The position numbers and the translations under genes were made by a program. From Patagioenas fasciata (Eukaryota; Chordata; Aves; Columbiformes; Columbidae), in contig NC_092523.1 of the NCBI RefSeq assembly GCF_037038585.1, positions 4,531,001-4,595,000 of the forward strand: a stretch of DNA of 64,000 nucleotides, given 5' to 3'. Below the pieces are notes generated by a model. It did no database searches. It was not told the DNA's origin and saw nothing but the letters and a program-made list of their open reading frames with translations. Positions 31,271 to 42,910 of the stretch are shown here, in pieces (the first letter of the stretch is position 1; each line of letters begins with the position of its first letter).

Positions 31271-33774
31271 TTAATGCGTTATTTGTCTGTCTGCAAACTG
31301 CTTAATGAATGATGAGCTAGTCCATGGTTGCATTTCTGCTACATTTTAAAAGTGCATTTGGTTCTCTCTAAAAGCTCTTCCATTGGTCCTTTCAATGTCG
31401 TCTTCACATTCTGACATCTCCGACCAGTTCAGCCTTCGGGAGTGGGTACCATTCATTTAGCAAGGTGCCTTGGTTTGTAAGGGTTTGTTGGGAGACAGAG
31501 TAAAATTGATGCATTGAAGGATTACTCACTGTACAAATGCGAGAGCTAAATGCATATGCCTTGCATTAGGAATGGACAAATATTTAACCTGTCCTTGTGC
31601 AAGACGAGTCTACCAAATAACCTCCCTCCGTTTGAAAAATATGATCAGACTTCACTGCTGTCTTTTAAAACTGTGCTGTGGCTCAGCTCACTTTTCGCGT
31701 TGTTTAGTGGTGGCTGAAGAACTCAACATGAAAGCAAAAGACATAGCTCGCTACCCCTTTCATTCAGAAAGGGTTTCAGCCCACATCTTTCACCTTACAG
31801 AAGAGAAGTTCAATATTCTTTCAACTTTGGGCTACTCTGGCTACTTTGTACTTCACTTCTTCATGCTACTACTCAATACATGTGTAAAGGAGAGAAAAAT
31901 GGCAATAAATGCATCTTTCTAACCTGGTGATTCATGTGAAATCGAAAGGCCTGGTTCGCAGTTGCTTCCTGGAACAGTTTCTGTAATTTTACAGTTATCA
32001 TGTAATATAATTGAACTGTCCAGATAAGATGGTTTATCTCCCAGAGAACCCAGAATTACCTTTTATTTTTGTTTGTCAACAAAAATTTGTAGTCACTTCT
32101 TTTTTACATCATTAACTTTGCTGTCCTCTTGACTTCTGCATTCTTCGCTGGCAAGAGTAGCAGCTTCAAAATAACACAGGTAAGTACCTCACCTGTAGAA
32201 TTCCTGCATGACTCCATATATGATCAATACATGTCAGCCATTGATTGTTGTTTTCTTCTGCAAGGTGGAACAGATGAAATTGAAAGCTCTCAGGCTGAGA
32301 ACAGACTTTAGCTCAGGACTCACGCCTCTCTGATGAATGTAGTGTTCATCAATTTACAATATTTTAAGGCAAAGATCACAATCATATCTATCCTTTGGAA
32401 TCCCATGAAGGTGTTTGTTAGTCAGGGGCCTTCAATTTTCCTTGATTCTTAAGTCTGAGACTGATGTTAAAATTCTTGTTACAAGACAGATGGATCTGTA
32501 TGAGGACATGCACGTTCAAGATGTTTTTAGGCAGAGTTAGAAACAGATCCAGGGATTCTATGGGTCATATTTTGTAAGCTATATTCTTTAATTTTACATA
32601 AATTCTTCTCTGAGTTTCCATCCTTCCCTGGGACCTGCCCTCCATCATCTACATCAGGAGTCATCACCACCAAAGTCTCCAGGCTCTTGTGCCAATCACT
32701 AAATATTGGATGTGGGTTTTGCCAAAGGGCAGTAGCGATGGATTAATTGAAATGCCTGAAGTAGGAAGGGCTTCAATGACATTTCTGTAGCATATCTATG
32801 ATTTTATTTTTTTCTGTATGTATCTGTGTATATTTAAGATTCACAGATTTTCTTTTTATCTGCAAGTCAAATCAAGCACCAGCTAATACTTCCGACTTTA
32901 AATACCTGTAAGAGCACTTTCTTTAGCCTTTCATATTCTGTTAGCTACTTTAGGGGGTTTATTATCTCTTCTTGAACATGCTTGTTGTCTCACCATTTAT
33001 ATCCAGGACTATTAAAAATGAGCAATTCACAAGTGTTGTTTTCATTTGGATAATTTTAATATTGTACAAGCATCAGATTTTGCCTGATCTCAATTGCTTC
33101 TATTCCTTCATTACATAGCCTGGCATCCCAGGCTTCTGATTAGACTTTTTGACTCCAAAAATACGTCAGAACTTCTATGTTACAATTGTTTGAAATAGCT
33201 AAGCATAACAGGTAGAAACACAGGGAGGTTATTTTCCTGAAAATTGAAATGGTTTCCATTTTATTCTGTGAAATAAACACATACTTTTATTTTTTAATTC
33301 TCGCATCCTTCTGTGTTTGCAGTGCCATGTATTTTTGCTGTAGTAAATTACTCTTTCATTTGCACTAAAAATATTTGCACTAAAAATATAAGCCACATAG
33401 CAAAAGTCAATTATTTCAAAGGGCATTTTTTTTCTCAGAAGCATTTTTTTAAAACCAATCATTTTTCAACAAATATGTTATATCCACAAGGGAATAAAAG
33501 AATACAAACTAAATATGTTGTAAAGCTTTTGTAATCTCCTGCATTAAAATTCTGGAACATTGCTTTTTGGAAGGCATAGTCAGTCCGTTTTCCTTTTTTA
33601 ATTTTTTTTTTTTTTGCTATGCTTTATTTCTTCTAGTTTTGGTCTCTACTTTTCAGAGAGGGCTCATCCTGCTGAGCAGCTGTGATAACAGGCTGATGGA
33701 CACTGGACAGGCTCAGGGGAATCTGAGAAAAGAGATCGTTCTTGATGTGTGTGAGGTTTTGCCATGGCTTTATT
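31271..33774. other. Unique AT-rich DNA, about 2.5 kb
   Basis: A 15-bp unit 'tttgcactaaaaata' occurs twice in tandem near 33358-33390. Strong splice-site-like motifs on both strands near 32180-32260 are discussed under findings. No gene was identified. Confidence 0.5.
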
Positions 33775-34276
33775 TTCTTTTTCTCTTTTTCCTTTTTTTT
33801 TTCTTTTCTTTCTTCTTTCTATTTTTTCTTTTCTTCTTTTCTTTTCTTTTCTTTTCTTTTCTTTTCTTTTCTTTTCTTTTCTTTTCTTTTCTTTTCTTTT
33901 CTTTTCTTTTCTTTTCTTTTCTTTTCTTTTCTTTTCTTTTCTTTTCTTTTCTTTTCTTCTTTTCTTTTCTTTTTTCTCTTCCCTTCCCTTCCCTTCCCTT
34001 CCCTTCCCTTCCCTTCCCTTCCCTTCCCTTCCCTTCCCTTCCCTTCCCTTCCCTTCCCTTCCCTTCCCTTCCCTTCCCTTCCCTTCCCTTCCCTTCCCTT
34101 CCCTTCCCTTCCCTTCCCCTCCCTTCCCCTCCCTTCCCCTCCCTTCCCCTCCCTTCCCTTCCCTTCCCTTCCCTTCCCTTCCCTTCCCTTCCCTTCCCTT
34201 CCCTTCCCTTCCCTTCCCTTCCCTTCCCTTCCCTTCCCTTCCCTTCCCTTCCCTTCCCTTCCCTTCCCTTCCCTTT
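33775..34276 (+). repeat. Compound polypyrimidine microsatellite, about 0.5 kb
   Basis: TTTTC units (about 33833-33960) pass into CCCTT units (about 33978-34274), with a short central block of CCCCTCCCTT. On the minus strand this is a long GGGAA array. Its open frames of up to 269 codons are artefacts. It is a pyrimidine-strand counterpart of the tract at 1915-2633. Confidence 0.97.
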
Positions 34277-34710
34277 TTTATTTCTTTTTCGTGAAAAACA
34301 GCTTTCAGATGAAAAAAATACTAGCAATGATCCAGGAACATGTAGCTGTGTCCCTCTGGAAACTGGAAACTGCTGATTGCTACAAATCTGCTTAAGGATG
34401 GAAAATCTGCAGCTGGCAGAGGCAGCACTGAGGTTTATGATGCTGTCCCTGAGGCTTTGCAACTACTGATGGAAAGATGCAGGATTTAAATGAGTGGGCA
34501 TGTGCAGGTGTCATTTAGCCTCTTTTCCTCACACCGAGTAGTGGTTTATTCTGGAAATTGATCCCCTAAATTCAGCCACGAAACATAGGTAGTGATGGGA
34601 ATGAGGGCAGCTAAATGAGGCTTGTAGAGAAGTGGCTAAAAAATACATGTTGCACCTGAAGGAAGCTTGACACAACGTAAAGATAAACCGCAAATATCAA
34701 ATCAAACTCA
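34277..34710. other. Unique DNA, nothing recognised
   Basis: No gene or repeat family was seen. Confidence 0.5.
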
Positions 34711-34990
34711 TAGATTGCCCTGAGTTGAGAGGTACCCACAAGAATCATCAAGTCCAACTCCTGTCCTTGTGTAGGACAACCCCAAATTCACACTGTTCTG
34801 AGGGTCTTGTCCAATTGCTTCTGGAACACTGTCAGGTTGGGGTTGTGACACCTCCCTGGGGAGCCTGTTCCAGTGTCCAGCACCCTCTGGGTGAAGAACC
34901 TTTTCCTAATGTCCAACCTGACCCTCCCTGACGCATCTTCCTGCCATTCCCTTGAGTTCTGTCATTGGTCTCTAGAGATAAGAGGTCAGA
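34711..34990 (-). mobile_element. CR1 LINE 3' fragment, third subfamily
   Basis: 'aatcatcaagtccaactcctg', 'cctccctggggagcctgttccagtg', 'accctctgggtgaagaaccttttcctaatgtccaacctg' are typical reverse-complement CR1 tail motifs. The terminal octamers are lost and the 5' edge is diffuse. Confidence 0.88.
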
Positions 34991-36354
34991 AGATATCAGC
35001 ACAAACTCAAATTCATTTGTACAACTATGTTACGTTACATTACGTTACGTTAACTATGTTGTATTGTATTAATTTTTCATTACATGAATCATTGCTTCCC
35101 ATACTCCACCTCTGCAAACACACAAAGGTTATAAAGTAGGGTGGAGGTTTTGATGGAGATGAACAGTTTTCAGCTGCTGGTAGGTGACCTGCAGCCAAGT
35201 TCGCCCATAGCATCCCACAAGGAGATGATGTAAGGCTGAATTAAAGAGGATAACGCAAGCAAATGTGACTGATCACGGGTTGCTAATGTGAGCTGCTGCC
35301 ATCACGAGTGCTCGAGACAGTTCATGTTTCTGCGGCTGCCATTACTAGTGAACGTGGGACTTCACTGAGGAAAAAAAGCACTTTGCTTAATTTATTGCAC
35401 TTGCTTTGAGAGCAAAATGCTTTGAGTTTAAGAGAATAAAAGGCAAAAAATACCGCTTATCCCAGACCTGGAAATTTCAGTCCTTCAGAGAGACGAAAAA
35501 GCACTAATGCTTAATGTCTGTGTGCACTTCCAGTAATTACTGAAGAATAAAGTCTGATATGAGTGGTACATGAAAGTTAGGTTGTGTTAAACTCGCATTA
35601 AATTGAGTTTTTTTGGGGAGAAGGATGTGCATTCATGGCTTCTTTTTCATTTGAAAAGTTTTACTACCACTAATGAAAATATGTCAGCTATCCTTTAAAT
35701 AAAATGGAAAACGTGCCATTTCACTAGAAATACTCCAGAAGAATATTTTTCTGATTTAAAACAGGGAGTTTGCATTCTGGATTATTTTTCCTGCTTTATA
35801 ATAACATCACTTCTGTATTTTCTTGACTAAATCATTAGATCTTTAAAATTCTAGAAAAAACATCCCTTTTGGTTCTGGATGCCGTGAAACACTGCCAAGG
35901 CTGCCAGTTTCCAGATGGACTCAATGCCAACAAATTTGGTTGAAATCCGTGAAATCTGCAGATATTCACAACACAGTAAAGGCAATACAACATTGAATAG
36001 AAGTACAAGGGGAAAAGGACTGAATCAGAGGAGCTACTCCACCAAATGTTGACAATTTCATCCGATAAATTCAGTATCTATGCAACATGTCAGCAATATT
36101 CTATTTATTTTTTTCATTACTTCAAATATTTGGCACTCTTGTAAGCACCTTTTGAGCGCTAATTAATTATTTTTGCATTCCCTTCACCTGAGGAGCATCT
36201 CCTGCTTCTACGTGGAGAATCAAGCTTTATAAAGGTGAGAACACAAGCCAGAAATGGGAGATTTGGGTTGTCTGATGTCTAACTTTGATTCTGGGAGTGG
36301 AACAATAGATTAGCGTCACAGGGGCACTCCTTGCTGCTTCGTTGTTTGTGTTTC
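34991..36354. other. Unique AT-rich DNA, nothing recognised
   Basis: Contains a small imperfect repeat of 'cattacgtta' type near 35030-35052. No gene was seen. Confidence 0.5.
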
Positions 36355-37125
36355 ACGGAATCAGAGAATCCCAGAATGTCAGGGATTGGAAGGGACCTGG
36401 AAAGCTCATCCAGTGCAGTCCCCCCGTGGAGCAGGAACACCCAGCTGAGGTTCCACAGGAAGGTGTCCAGGCGGGTTTGAATGTCTGCAGAGAAGGAGAC
36501 TCCACAACCTCCCTGGGCAGCCTGGGCCAGGCTCTGACACCCTCACCATGAAGAAGTTTCTTCTCAAATTTAAGAGGAACCTCTTGTGTTCCAGTTTGCA
36601 CCCATTGCCCCTTGTCCTACCATTAGTTGTTACCGAGAAGAGCCTGGCTCCATCCTCCTGACACTCACCCTTTCCATATTGATCCCCATGAATGAGGTCA
36701 CCTCTCAGCCTCCTCTTCTCCAGCTCCAGAGTCCCAGCTCCCTCAGCCTTTCCTCACACGGGAGATGCTCCACTCCCTTCAGCATCTTGGTGGCTGCGCT
36801 GGACTCTCTCCAGCAGTTCCCTGGCCACAACTGGACACAATATTCCAGATGTGGTCTCACCAGGGCAGAGTAGAGGGGCAGGAGAACCTCTCTGACCTAC
36901 TGACCCCCCCCTTCTAATCCACCCCAGGTACCATTGGCCTTCCTGGCCACAAGGGCCCAGTGCTGGCTCATGGTCACCCTGCTGTCCCCAGGACCCCCAG
37001 GTCCCTTTCCCCTACACTGCTCTCTAATAGGGTATTCCCCAACCTATACTGGAACCTGGGGCTGTTCCTACCCAGATACAAGACTCTACACTTGCCCTTG
37101 TTATATTTCATTAAATTTCTCCCTC
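36355..37125 (-). mobile_element. CR1 LINE, 5'-truncated, about 770 bp
   Basis: The plus strand starts 'cggaatcagagaatcccagaatgtcaggg' and ends at 'ttatatttcattaaatttctccctcc'. It is the same subfamily as the copy hit by the provirus, with a small deletion at 'ttccctggccacaactgg' (the segment for 'ctgtccttctggaactgaggg' is missing). Confidence 0.94.
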
Positions 37126-39392
37126 CTGTGTGGTTTTTCTCTCTTCCCATCATTCAGTGGTGTTCAGGCATAAATTTTCTGTTCTGCCACTGCCAAAAGA
37201 GAAGCCTCTTGATGCGCTGAGGTGTGAAAGCGGTAAGAGCTGTTTATTTGAGTGTGTGGCAGGGTGCCAGGTGGGTGGGATGGAGGCAGAAGCTGCCTCA
37301 CACACCAGATAAGAAATTTTGGGAGTGAAAAATCCAAACCTTTCTTGTGTCTGGCTGACCCTCTGGTTTAAAGATTAAATCAAAACCAACCCTCCCACGG
37401 CCCTCAGCACAACCAGATGCATAAAGAGATTGAGAACTTTTTTAGTATTTTGTCACAAGAAAACAAAATCCTGTGGCAGGATGGAGCTTCATTCTTTCTT
37501 TGAATTGCTCTGGTATTCAGTTAATTCTCTCAGGGAAGACAATGTGCTTTGTGAAGATGTCTATGACAGACATAAGAGAATTTATTATGTTCCCTTCATT
37601 TTCACTCTGCGAGGCGCAGTAGCAGAAGAACTTCAGAATGCCATGGAATCTCAGCGATTTGAAATTATTTTAAAACCACAAGACAAAAAACCAAACACCT
37701 CCTGAGCAAGTTAAAAATTAGAAATGCAAAAGAGTGAGAGGGGGAAATGATTCACCCTAAAGTCACACAGCAGCTCGGGGGCAACAGAGGTGAAAGAATG
37801 TGAAAATCCTTGTTTGTTGCCCCATCCTTCCTGGGCAGAATCACTAGAAAGTGGCTGGAGAATGAAATAGTCTCTCCCTCCCTGTTTCCTTGGAGATGGA
37901 GAGCAACGTCTGGAAGTTTCCTTCTTAAAAGGGAAGTTTCCTTCTTAAAAGCAGAGCTAGGTATCATCTGGCCCTCGGCTTGCTTGGATCCTTGTGAGCA
38001 AAATGTCCGTGGTGTATAAAAGCAGCTTCTTTCAAGTGAACCTGTAGGACACGGTGATGGGAGGTGAGGTTATTTCAGAGCAGGATGTAGGAAATCCAAA
38101 GTTAAAGTTACATCTTCCCCCAAAGCCTGTGCTTTCAAGTTGCTAGGAGTAAGGTGCATTGAATATGCAGGAGATTGGAAGAGGAAGGAGTTTGCCAAGT
38201 TATGTAATTCAATTGGATGTTCTTGCTTTAACTACTGACCTGGATCAAATCTGCTGCCAACTTGCTCAACAGAAGTCAGCATCTGGTTCTAGTACCGGCC
38301 TGGGACATGTTATTGCACGCATTTTCCACTGGAAAGTTTATTAGAGAAATCAGAAAATAATACATTATTTCACAGATTTTATATATATAGCTACTCATTA
38401 AAGCTAAAAAGATTTATTTTTATGCACCTCCATAGAGTTTCGAGACTATTGGCATTTTGTGCAAGCATCTGTGTTTGTTACAGGGTGTTTGGTGGATGAG
38501 TTTGAGTCTTGTGGTGTGACAGAAAGGGATGTGAGACTTTGCTGGGCTTAGGAATCTGTTGCCAGATCACTCGCGCTGGGGGGACCGGACGATGAGCACA
38601 GAGCATCTCTTCCAGAACTGCTTTCCGAAGAGCTCTTCTCATTAACCCCAGTGTGCTGTGGCCATGCGGTCAGAAAATATGCAGCTTTTATAAGGCATTA
38701 CCTGACAGATTTCTATTGTGTATTGGTATCACTTTGCATTAAGCCATCTCAGATTTATGGCTCAAGGTAATTCAGCTCTGCACAGCAACATCCCAGTTTA
38801 CCTGACCTGGCAGTTAACTTTTTTACCCAGTTTATCTGATCTATCAGTTAACTTTTTACCTTTTAGCTCCTTTGTTCATTTTTTTGCCCCCTCCCTTTGT
38901 TTTCTATTAATTTTCATTTACAAGAACAGATGTTTGCATAGACTGAAATCACTATTTTGGCTGGCTGGTCTACCCCTAACTCTGTTGTGAAATAACCACG
39001 CTTTGAAATGCCGGGAGGCTGAAATTTCTCCATCCTCCCACTACCTCCACAACTCAACTTCTCTCAGCCACCTCAGCTGCAACAGCAACACTGTTCTAAT
39101 ATCTTTGAATTGAAACCAAACTCATTGCTCATACTTGCAGGCAGACATAACAATCCCAAAGAATCATTGTTGTAGATAAAAGAGTAAATGAATTTATGAC
39201 AGCCAGTTAAAGGACAATTAAGAATGAAATGGGGATGTGAATTCTCAACATGAATAGTGTTTTTTCTAGAAAGAATGCTGGCATTTAGCAGTGGAGTCTG
39301 TGGCTATTAAATAACACAGCACACCAAAGAAGTTGAGTCATTCCACTGAAGTTAAAGAAATATTACAGCCGAGTCTGATCCCTTTTACTCAC
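37126..39392. other. Unique DNA with two tandem duplications
   Basis: A 20-bp unit 'ggaagtttccttcttaaaag' is present twice near 37911-37950. A unit of about 35 bp ('cccagttta.ctga.ct..cagttaacttttt') is present twice near 38791-38862. No gene was recognised. Confidence 0.6.
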
Positions 39393-39546
39393 CTTCCAAA
39401 TAAAGTGCAGAGATTTTTAGATGATAAATCAGATGTGAAAAATAGGTAACACATTTTGGCGTGTTTTCAGCTTTGTGGCTGACCCAGTCTCTAACACAGA
39501 TGTTGAATCTCTGTTGGATTAAGGTTTGGCATAGACTCACAAAAGG
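39393..39546 (-). other. Candidate coding exon, unidentified host gene (speculative)
   Basis: On the minus strand this 154-nt stretch is open (51 codons plus 1 nt). The 5' splice site is strong (GGAAG/GTGAGTA) and the 3' splice site follows a long pyrimidine-rich run ending CATTTATGAG. The translation includes FNICVRDWVSHKAENTPKC. The end phase fits a further candidate at 32193-32257 (65 nt, one open frame, good splice sites). No family was recognised, and chance is a serious alternative. Confidence 0.22.
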
Positions 39547-40561
39547 CTCATAAATGAAACAAAGAAATAAAGAAGGACAAAAAGGAACCTGCAATACAGT
39601 TATACTTTCCCTCTCCAAGCATTTGACTTAGGAAGGCAGATCTTTGTCCAAGACAGAAGGTTGCGTGTGGGGTTTTGGCTACCACAGGAGTAAGGAGGAA
39701 GGGAATACACTGCGGGTTATCAAGCACAGACTCCAAAAACCAAAACCCATGTTGCCCAGAAAAGAAATACAGATAGAGTGGGTATAACTGAGTCTCTGGT
39801 CACCAAGGAATACAGAAGTCATGAACATCCTCTTCCTGAACTTTTGTTATAGGAGCGAAACATTTACCGGTGACGTATTTTTTTCTTGTTTGCTCTTTCC
39901 CAAAGCTTCACATTTCAGCAGTTCTGCTGTTAGGTTGTTGTTACTCTCTCTGTTTTTCTGCCCCCTGTTTATTTTTTAACAGCTTCCCTTTTAAAATTCT
40001 AAAATAACTAGTTTTCTGTATGCAAGCCGTGTGAAAGCATAGTCTCCTACCTCAACCCAGGTGGTTAGAAAGTCTTTTTATTTAAACTGCTCTCTCACCC
40101 CCTACTTCTTTTCCGTACAAAACCAGCCCAAACAAAGAGGCTCTCTTGGAAAGCTGGCAATGGTTTTCAGAGCTCCCACTGTCATTTCTTCTTTAAAATC
40201 TTCAACTTGTTTGTTTAAACGTTCATGTCTTCAGGCCTTTCTTCCTGATTTTATTGTTGGAAACCACAAGAGCTGGTATTTGTTCCAGAAAGCAGATTTA
40301 TTATTTCTTCTCTACCCCACCTATGACTTTCCTTCCATTTAAAGTTAAAAATTCAATTTACTCTCCCAATACACACTTCATCTCCTGTAATGTAGAGCCC
40401 CAAGCTGTTGAACAGCACATCTTTGGTGGGTTGTTGCAATTGAAATTCAAGGGTGGAAGACACTTCATAAGATTTAGGTGATGCGTGGCCACAAACAGCT
40501 GCGATCTCATCAGTTCCATGGTATGGTCTGATGATGGGAGTCAATATGCCATAATAACATT

Positions 40562-40594
<33 letters not shown>

Positions 40595-42247
40595 GCATTT
40601 TGCATTACGTGATATCAAACCTCATCAGAATGGAGCTCAACACGATACTCTGGCTTAGCAGAGAGAAGAACGTGCGCACTAAAGAAAAAGGGGCACCTTC
40701 ACACACACCGCTACAAAACTTGAAATAATTTGTCCAAATGGAAACTTTCCCAAGGAGTGCATGTACTTTGGTGAAAAAATTACTCCATACAAACCAATAT
40801 TTTCTTAGTATTCTGCAAGAAAAAGCCCAGTGTCGGATAAGAACAGAACAATCCACAAGACTCTGAGAAGGTGAATGCCAAGAATCAGTTATTTCTATTC
40901 CATGTGAGCAGACAAATTCGTATCCAGTCATCCCACACTGGAGGGATGGGATGTAAGGTTCTAGACACCAGCAAGAGGTCAAACTTTATAACATTTCCAC
41001 ATTTGCAACTTTTTTAATAATAAATTCTAAACTTTAAAGGTGACTAGGCAGGAGCAGGGTTCTAGACATCAGCCTGTCAGTGTATTCTAGGAAAGGCAAG
41101 GGGTTGTTTTGTATATGTAGCTGAAAATACATTTGCAAAACTTCAGTTCTGTTCTGCATCAGACTGGAAAATATATTTTGAAAGCTGAATTAAACTAAAC
41201 ACAATTCCAGACTTCTTGCCATTCTACTTCAGACATCAGCATCTAAAATTGCACAGTGGTCTTTTGATTACCTACAGAGCCTTGGTTCATCTATATATGT
41301 TAAAAAGGTAGTTGAGGTCATTGAGTTGTAAATAAAAAGATGATTTCTGGCAGGCACTGAAATGCATGTGGGAATTTATTTATTTTCTACACTGAATGAA
41401 GTTCTTCAAGCTAACCATTCCTGCCTCAAACACAATCACAGTGGCAGCTGAGCATTCACCATGCTGCTCTTTTGAGACACATAACCATCATGATAAAGAA
41501 GAATTAGTGATAAGAAAGCCTTGGTTAAAATGGGTTCTGTGCTGATTGCATTTAAAGATTTCCAAAATCAAATTGAAATTGCTAAAAAGCTCATGATGAA
41601 AGAAATCCAGCTTTTAATGAAAGCTGAGCTGTGCACAATCACTTTGAAAAGAATAAGCATAAGGCAAATAATCTGAAATGTTTAAGGATGTCTATGAGCA
41701 TATAGTACTACAGATCGCAATATCAAAGTGTTGGAACTTCTAGTGGCTTCTTACACTCTTCATGATTTTTCTTTTTCCTGTGAATATTTATGTTAATATA
41801 AAAACTCAAAGCAACAAGCCCATTTTTTCCAGCTGTTTGTTTTGGGGTAACCTTGGTATTGTTATAATTTTACAAGGTATCAGCAATTCTGTGAGTGTCT
41901 CGCATGGCAAGAGGGGATCAATAAGAGAGTGAAATTGGTAGAACGTGGAGATGGTCACATTTTATCCACACATTGCACAACAATGAATGACTTTCAAGAA
42001 AATAAGGAATGTGGGCCAGCATATTTGCAAGTGTATATATGCACGTGTGTTTGTGGATTTTCCTTCTGTCACTTTGCATCTCCTGATTTTCCCATGGGAG
42101 AATGTTTGTGTTATGATGAGTCACTTAGATCAGGATTTCTTCCTACAACAGGGTATTTTCTGCAGTTTGGTGTTTCCCATTTTGTTCATCTTCTAGATTT
42201 TTTTATCTCGTCTCACTAGCCGCTATGGAAATGGCACACATTCGTTG
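39547..42247. other. Unique AT-rich DNA with an AT dinucleotide run
   Basis: A TA repeat lies at about 40558-40594. No gene was recognised. Confidence 0.5.
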
Positions 42248-42252
42248 AACAT
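42248..42252. repeat. Target-site duplication AACAT, left copy
   Basis: Five bases repeated exactly at 42906-42910 on the other side of the solo LTR. Confidence 0.9.
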
Positions 42253-42905
42253 TGTCGAGGGTTAAGATTGCGGGGTGACAATCAAACCCTGGCAGATGTA
42301 TTGTTGACCTCCTCTCCCCCCAACTTCCCCCTTTTGCCCCTTCCTCTCCCCCCTTCCCACTCAGGACAGGCGATCGGGAGGGAAAGAAGGACAGAGAGAA
42401 GAGAGTTGGAAAAGTTAAAGATGTTTTACTAATGCTACTAATAAGAATAGAGAAAATAATACAAAATATACAAAACCAATCTTGTAAGTCTCAGCAACTG
42501 CAGAGCCAGCACCCAAAGTCCTGGATTAGACTCTGCAGCCAACCGGAGCTGGATTCAGTCTGTCACTGGCCTCAGTTCGCAGGGACGACCAGCAAGGTCC
42601 TCTCCTAATGCTGGCCATAAGCAGAACGGAAGGAAAAAGGGACGAGATCCTCGTGATCTCCCACTTTTATATGAAGTATTCACGTGAATGGAATGTTATA
42701 CACCGTTGGTCAGTCTCTCGGTCATCAGTTTCTCGTTGCCCCTCTCGCGAGATGTCCATCCATGCTTATCAATAAGTTTGCATTCCATTGCTAGGTTTAA
42801 CCAAAACATGTGTTGGGTTCTCCAGGAAAATGCAGCTAATATGAAGGCTTTAGCTGACAGGCAAATTCACTAAAAGAGAAACTTGTTTTTAACAAAACCA
42901 GGACA
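42253..42905 (-). mobile_element. Solo LTR of ERVL-type endogenous retrovirus, 653 bp
   Basis: On the minus strand it begins TGTCCTGGTTTTGTTAA, the characteristic start of an avian ERVL LTR group, and ends ACCCTCGACA. It is flanked by a perfect 5-bp duplication AACAT (42248-42252 and 42906-42910), the length expected for ERVL. A TATA-like ATATAAAAG lies on the minus strand at 42664-42672. No internal retroviral sequence is present, so the element is a solo LTR left by recombination between two LTRs. Confidence 0.92.
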
Positions 42906-42910
42906 AACAT
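42906..42910. repeat. Target-site duplication AACAT, right copy
   Basis: Matches 42248-42252. Confidence 0.9.

Noticed and set aside
33567..34462. Frames up to 269 codons on both strands
   Set aside because: Artefacts of the TTTTC/CCCTT microsatellite.
40558..40598. TA-rich run as a possible origin or promoter
   Set aside because: A simple dinucleotide repeat with no other supporting signal.
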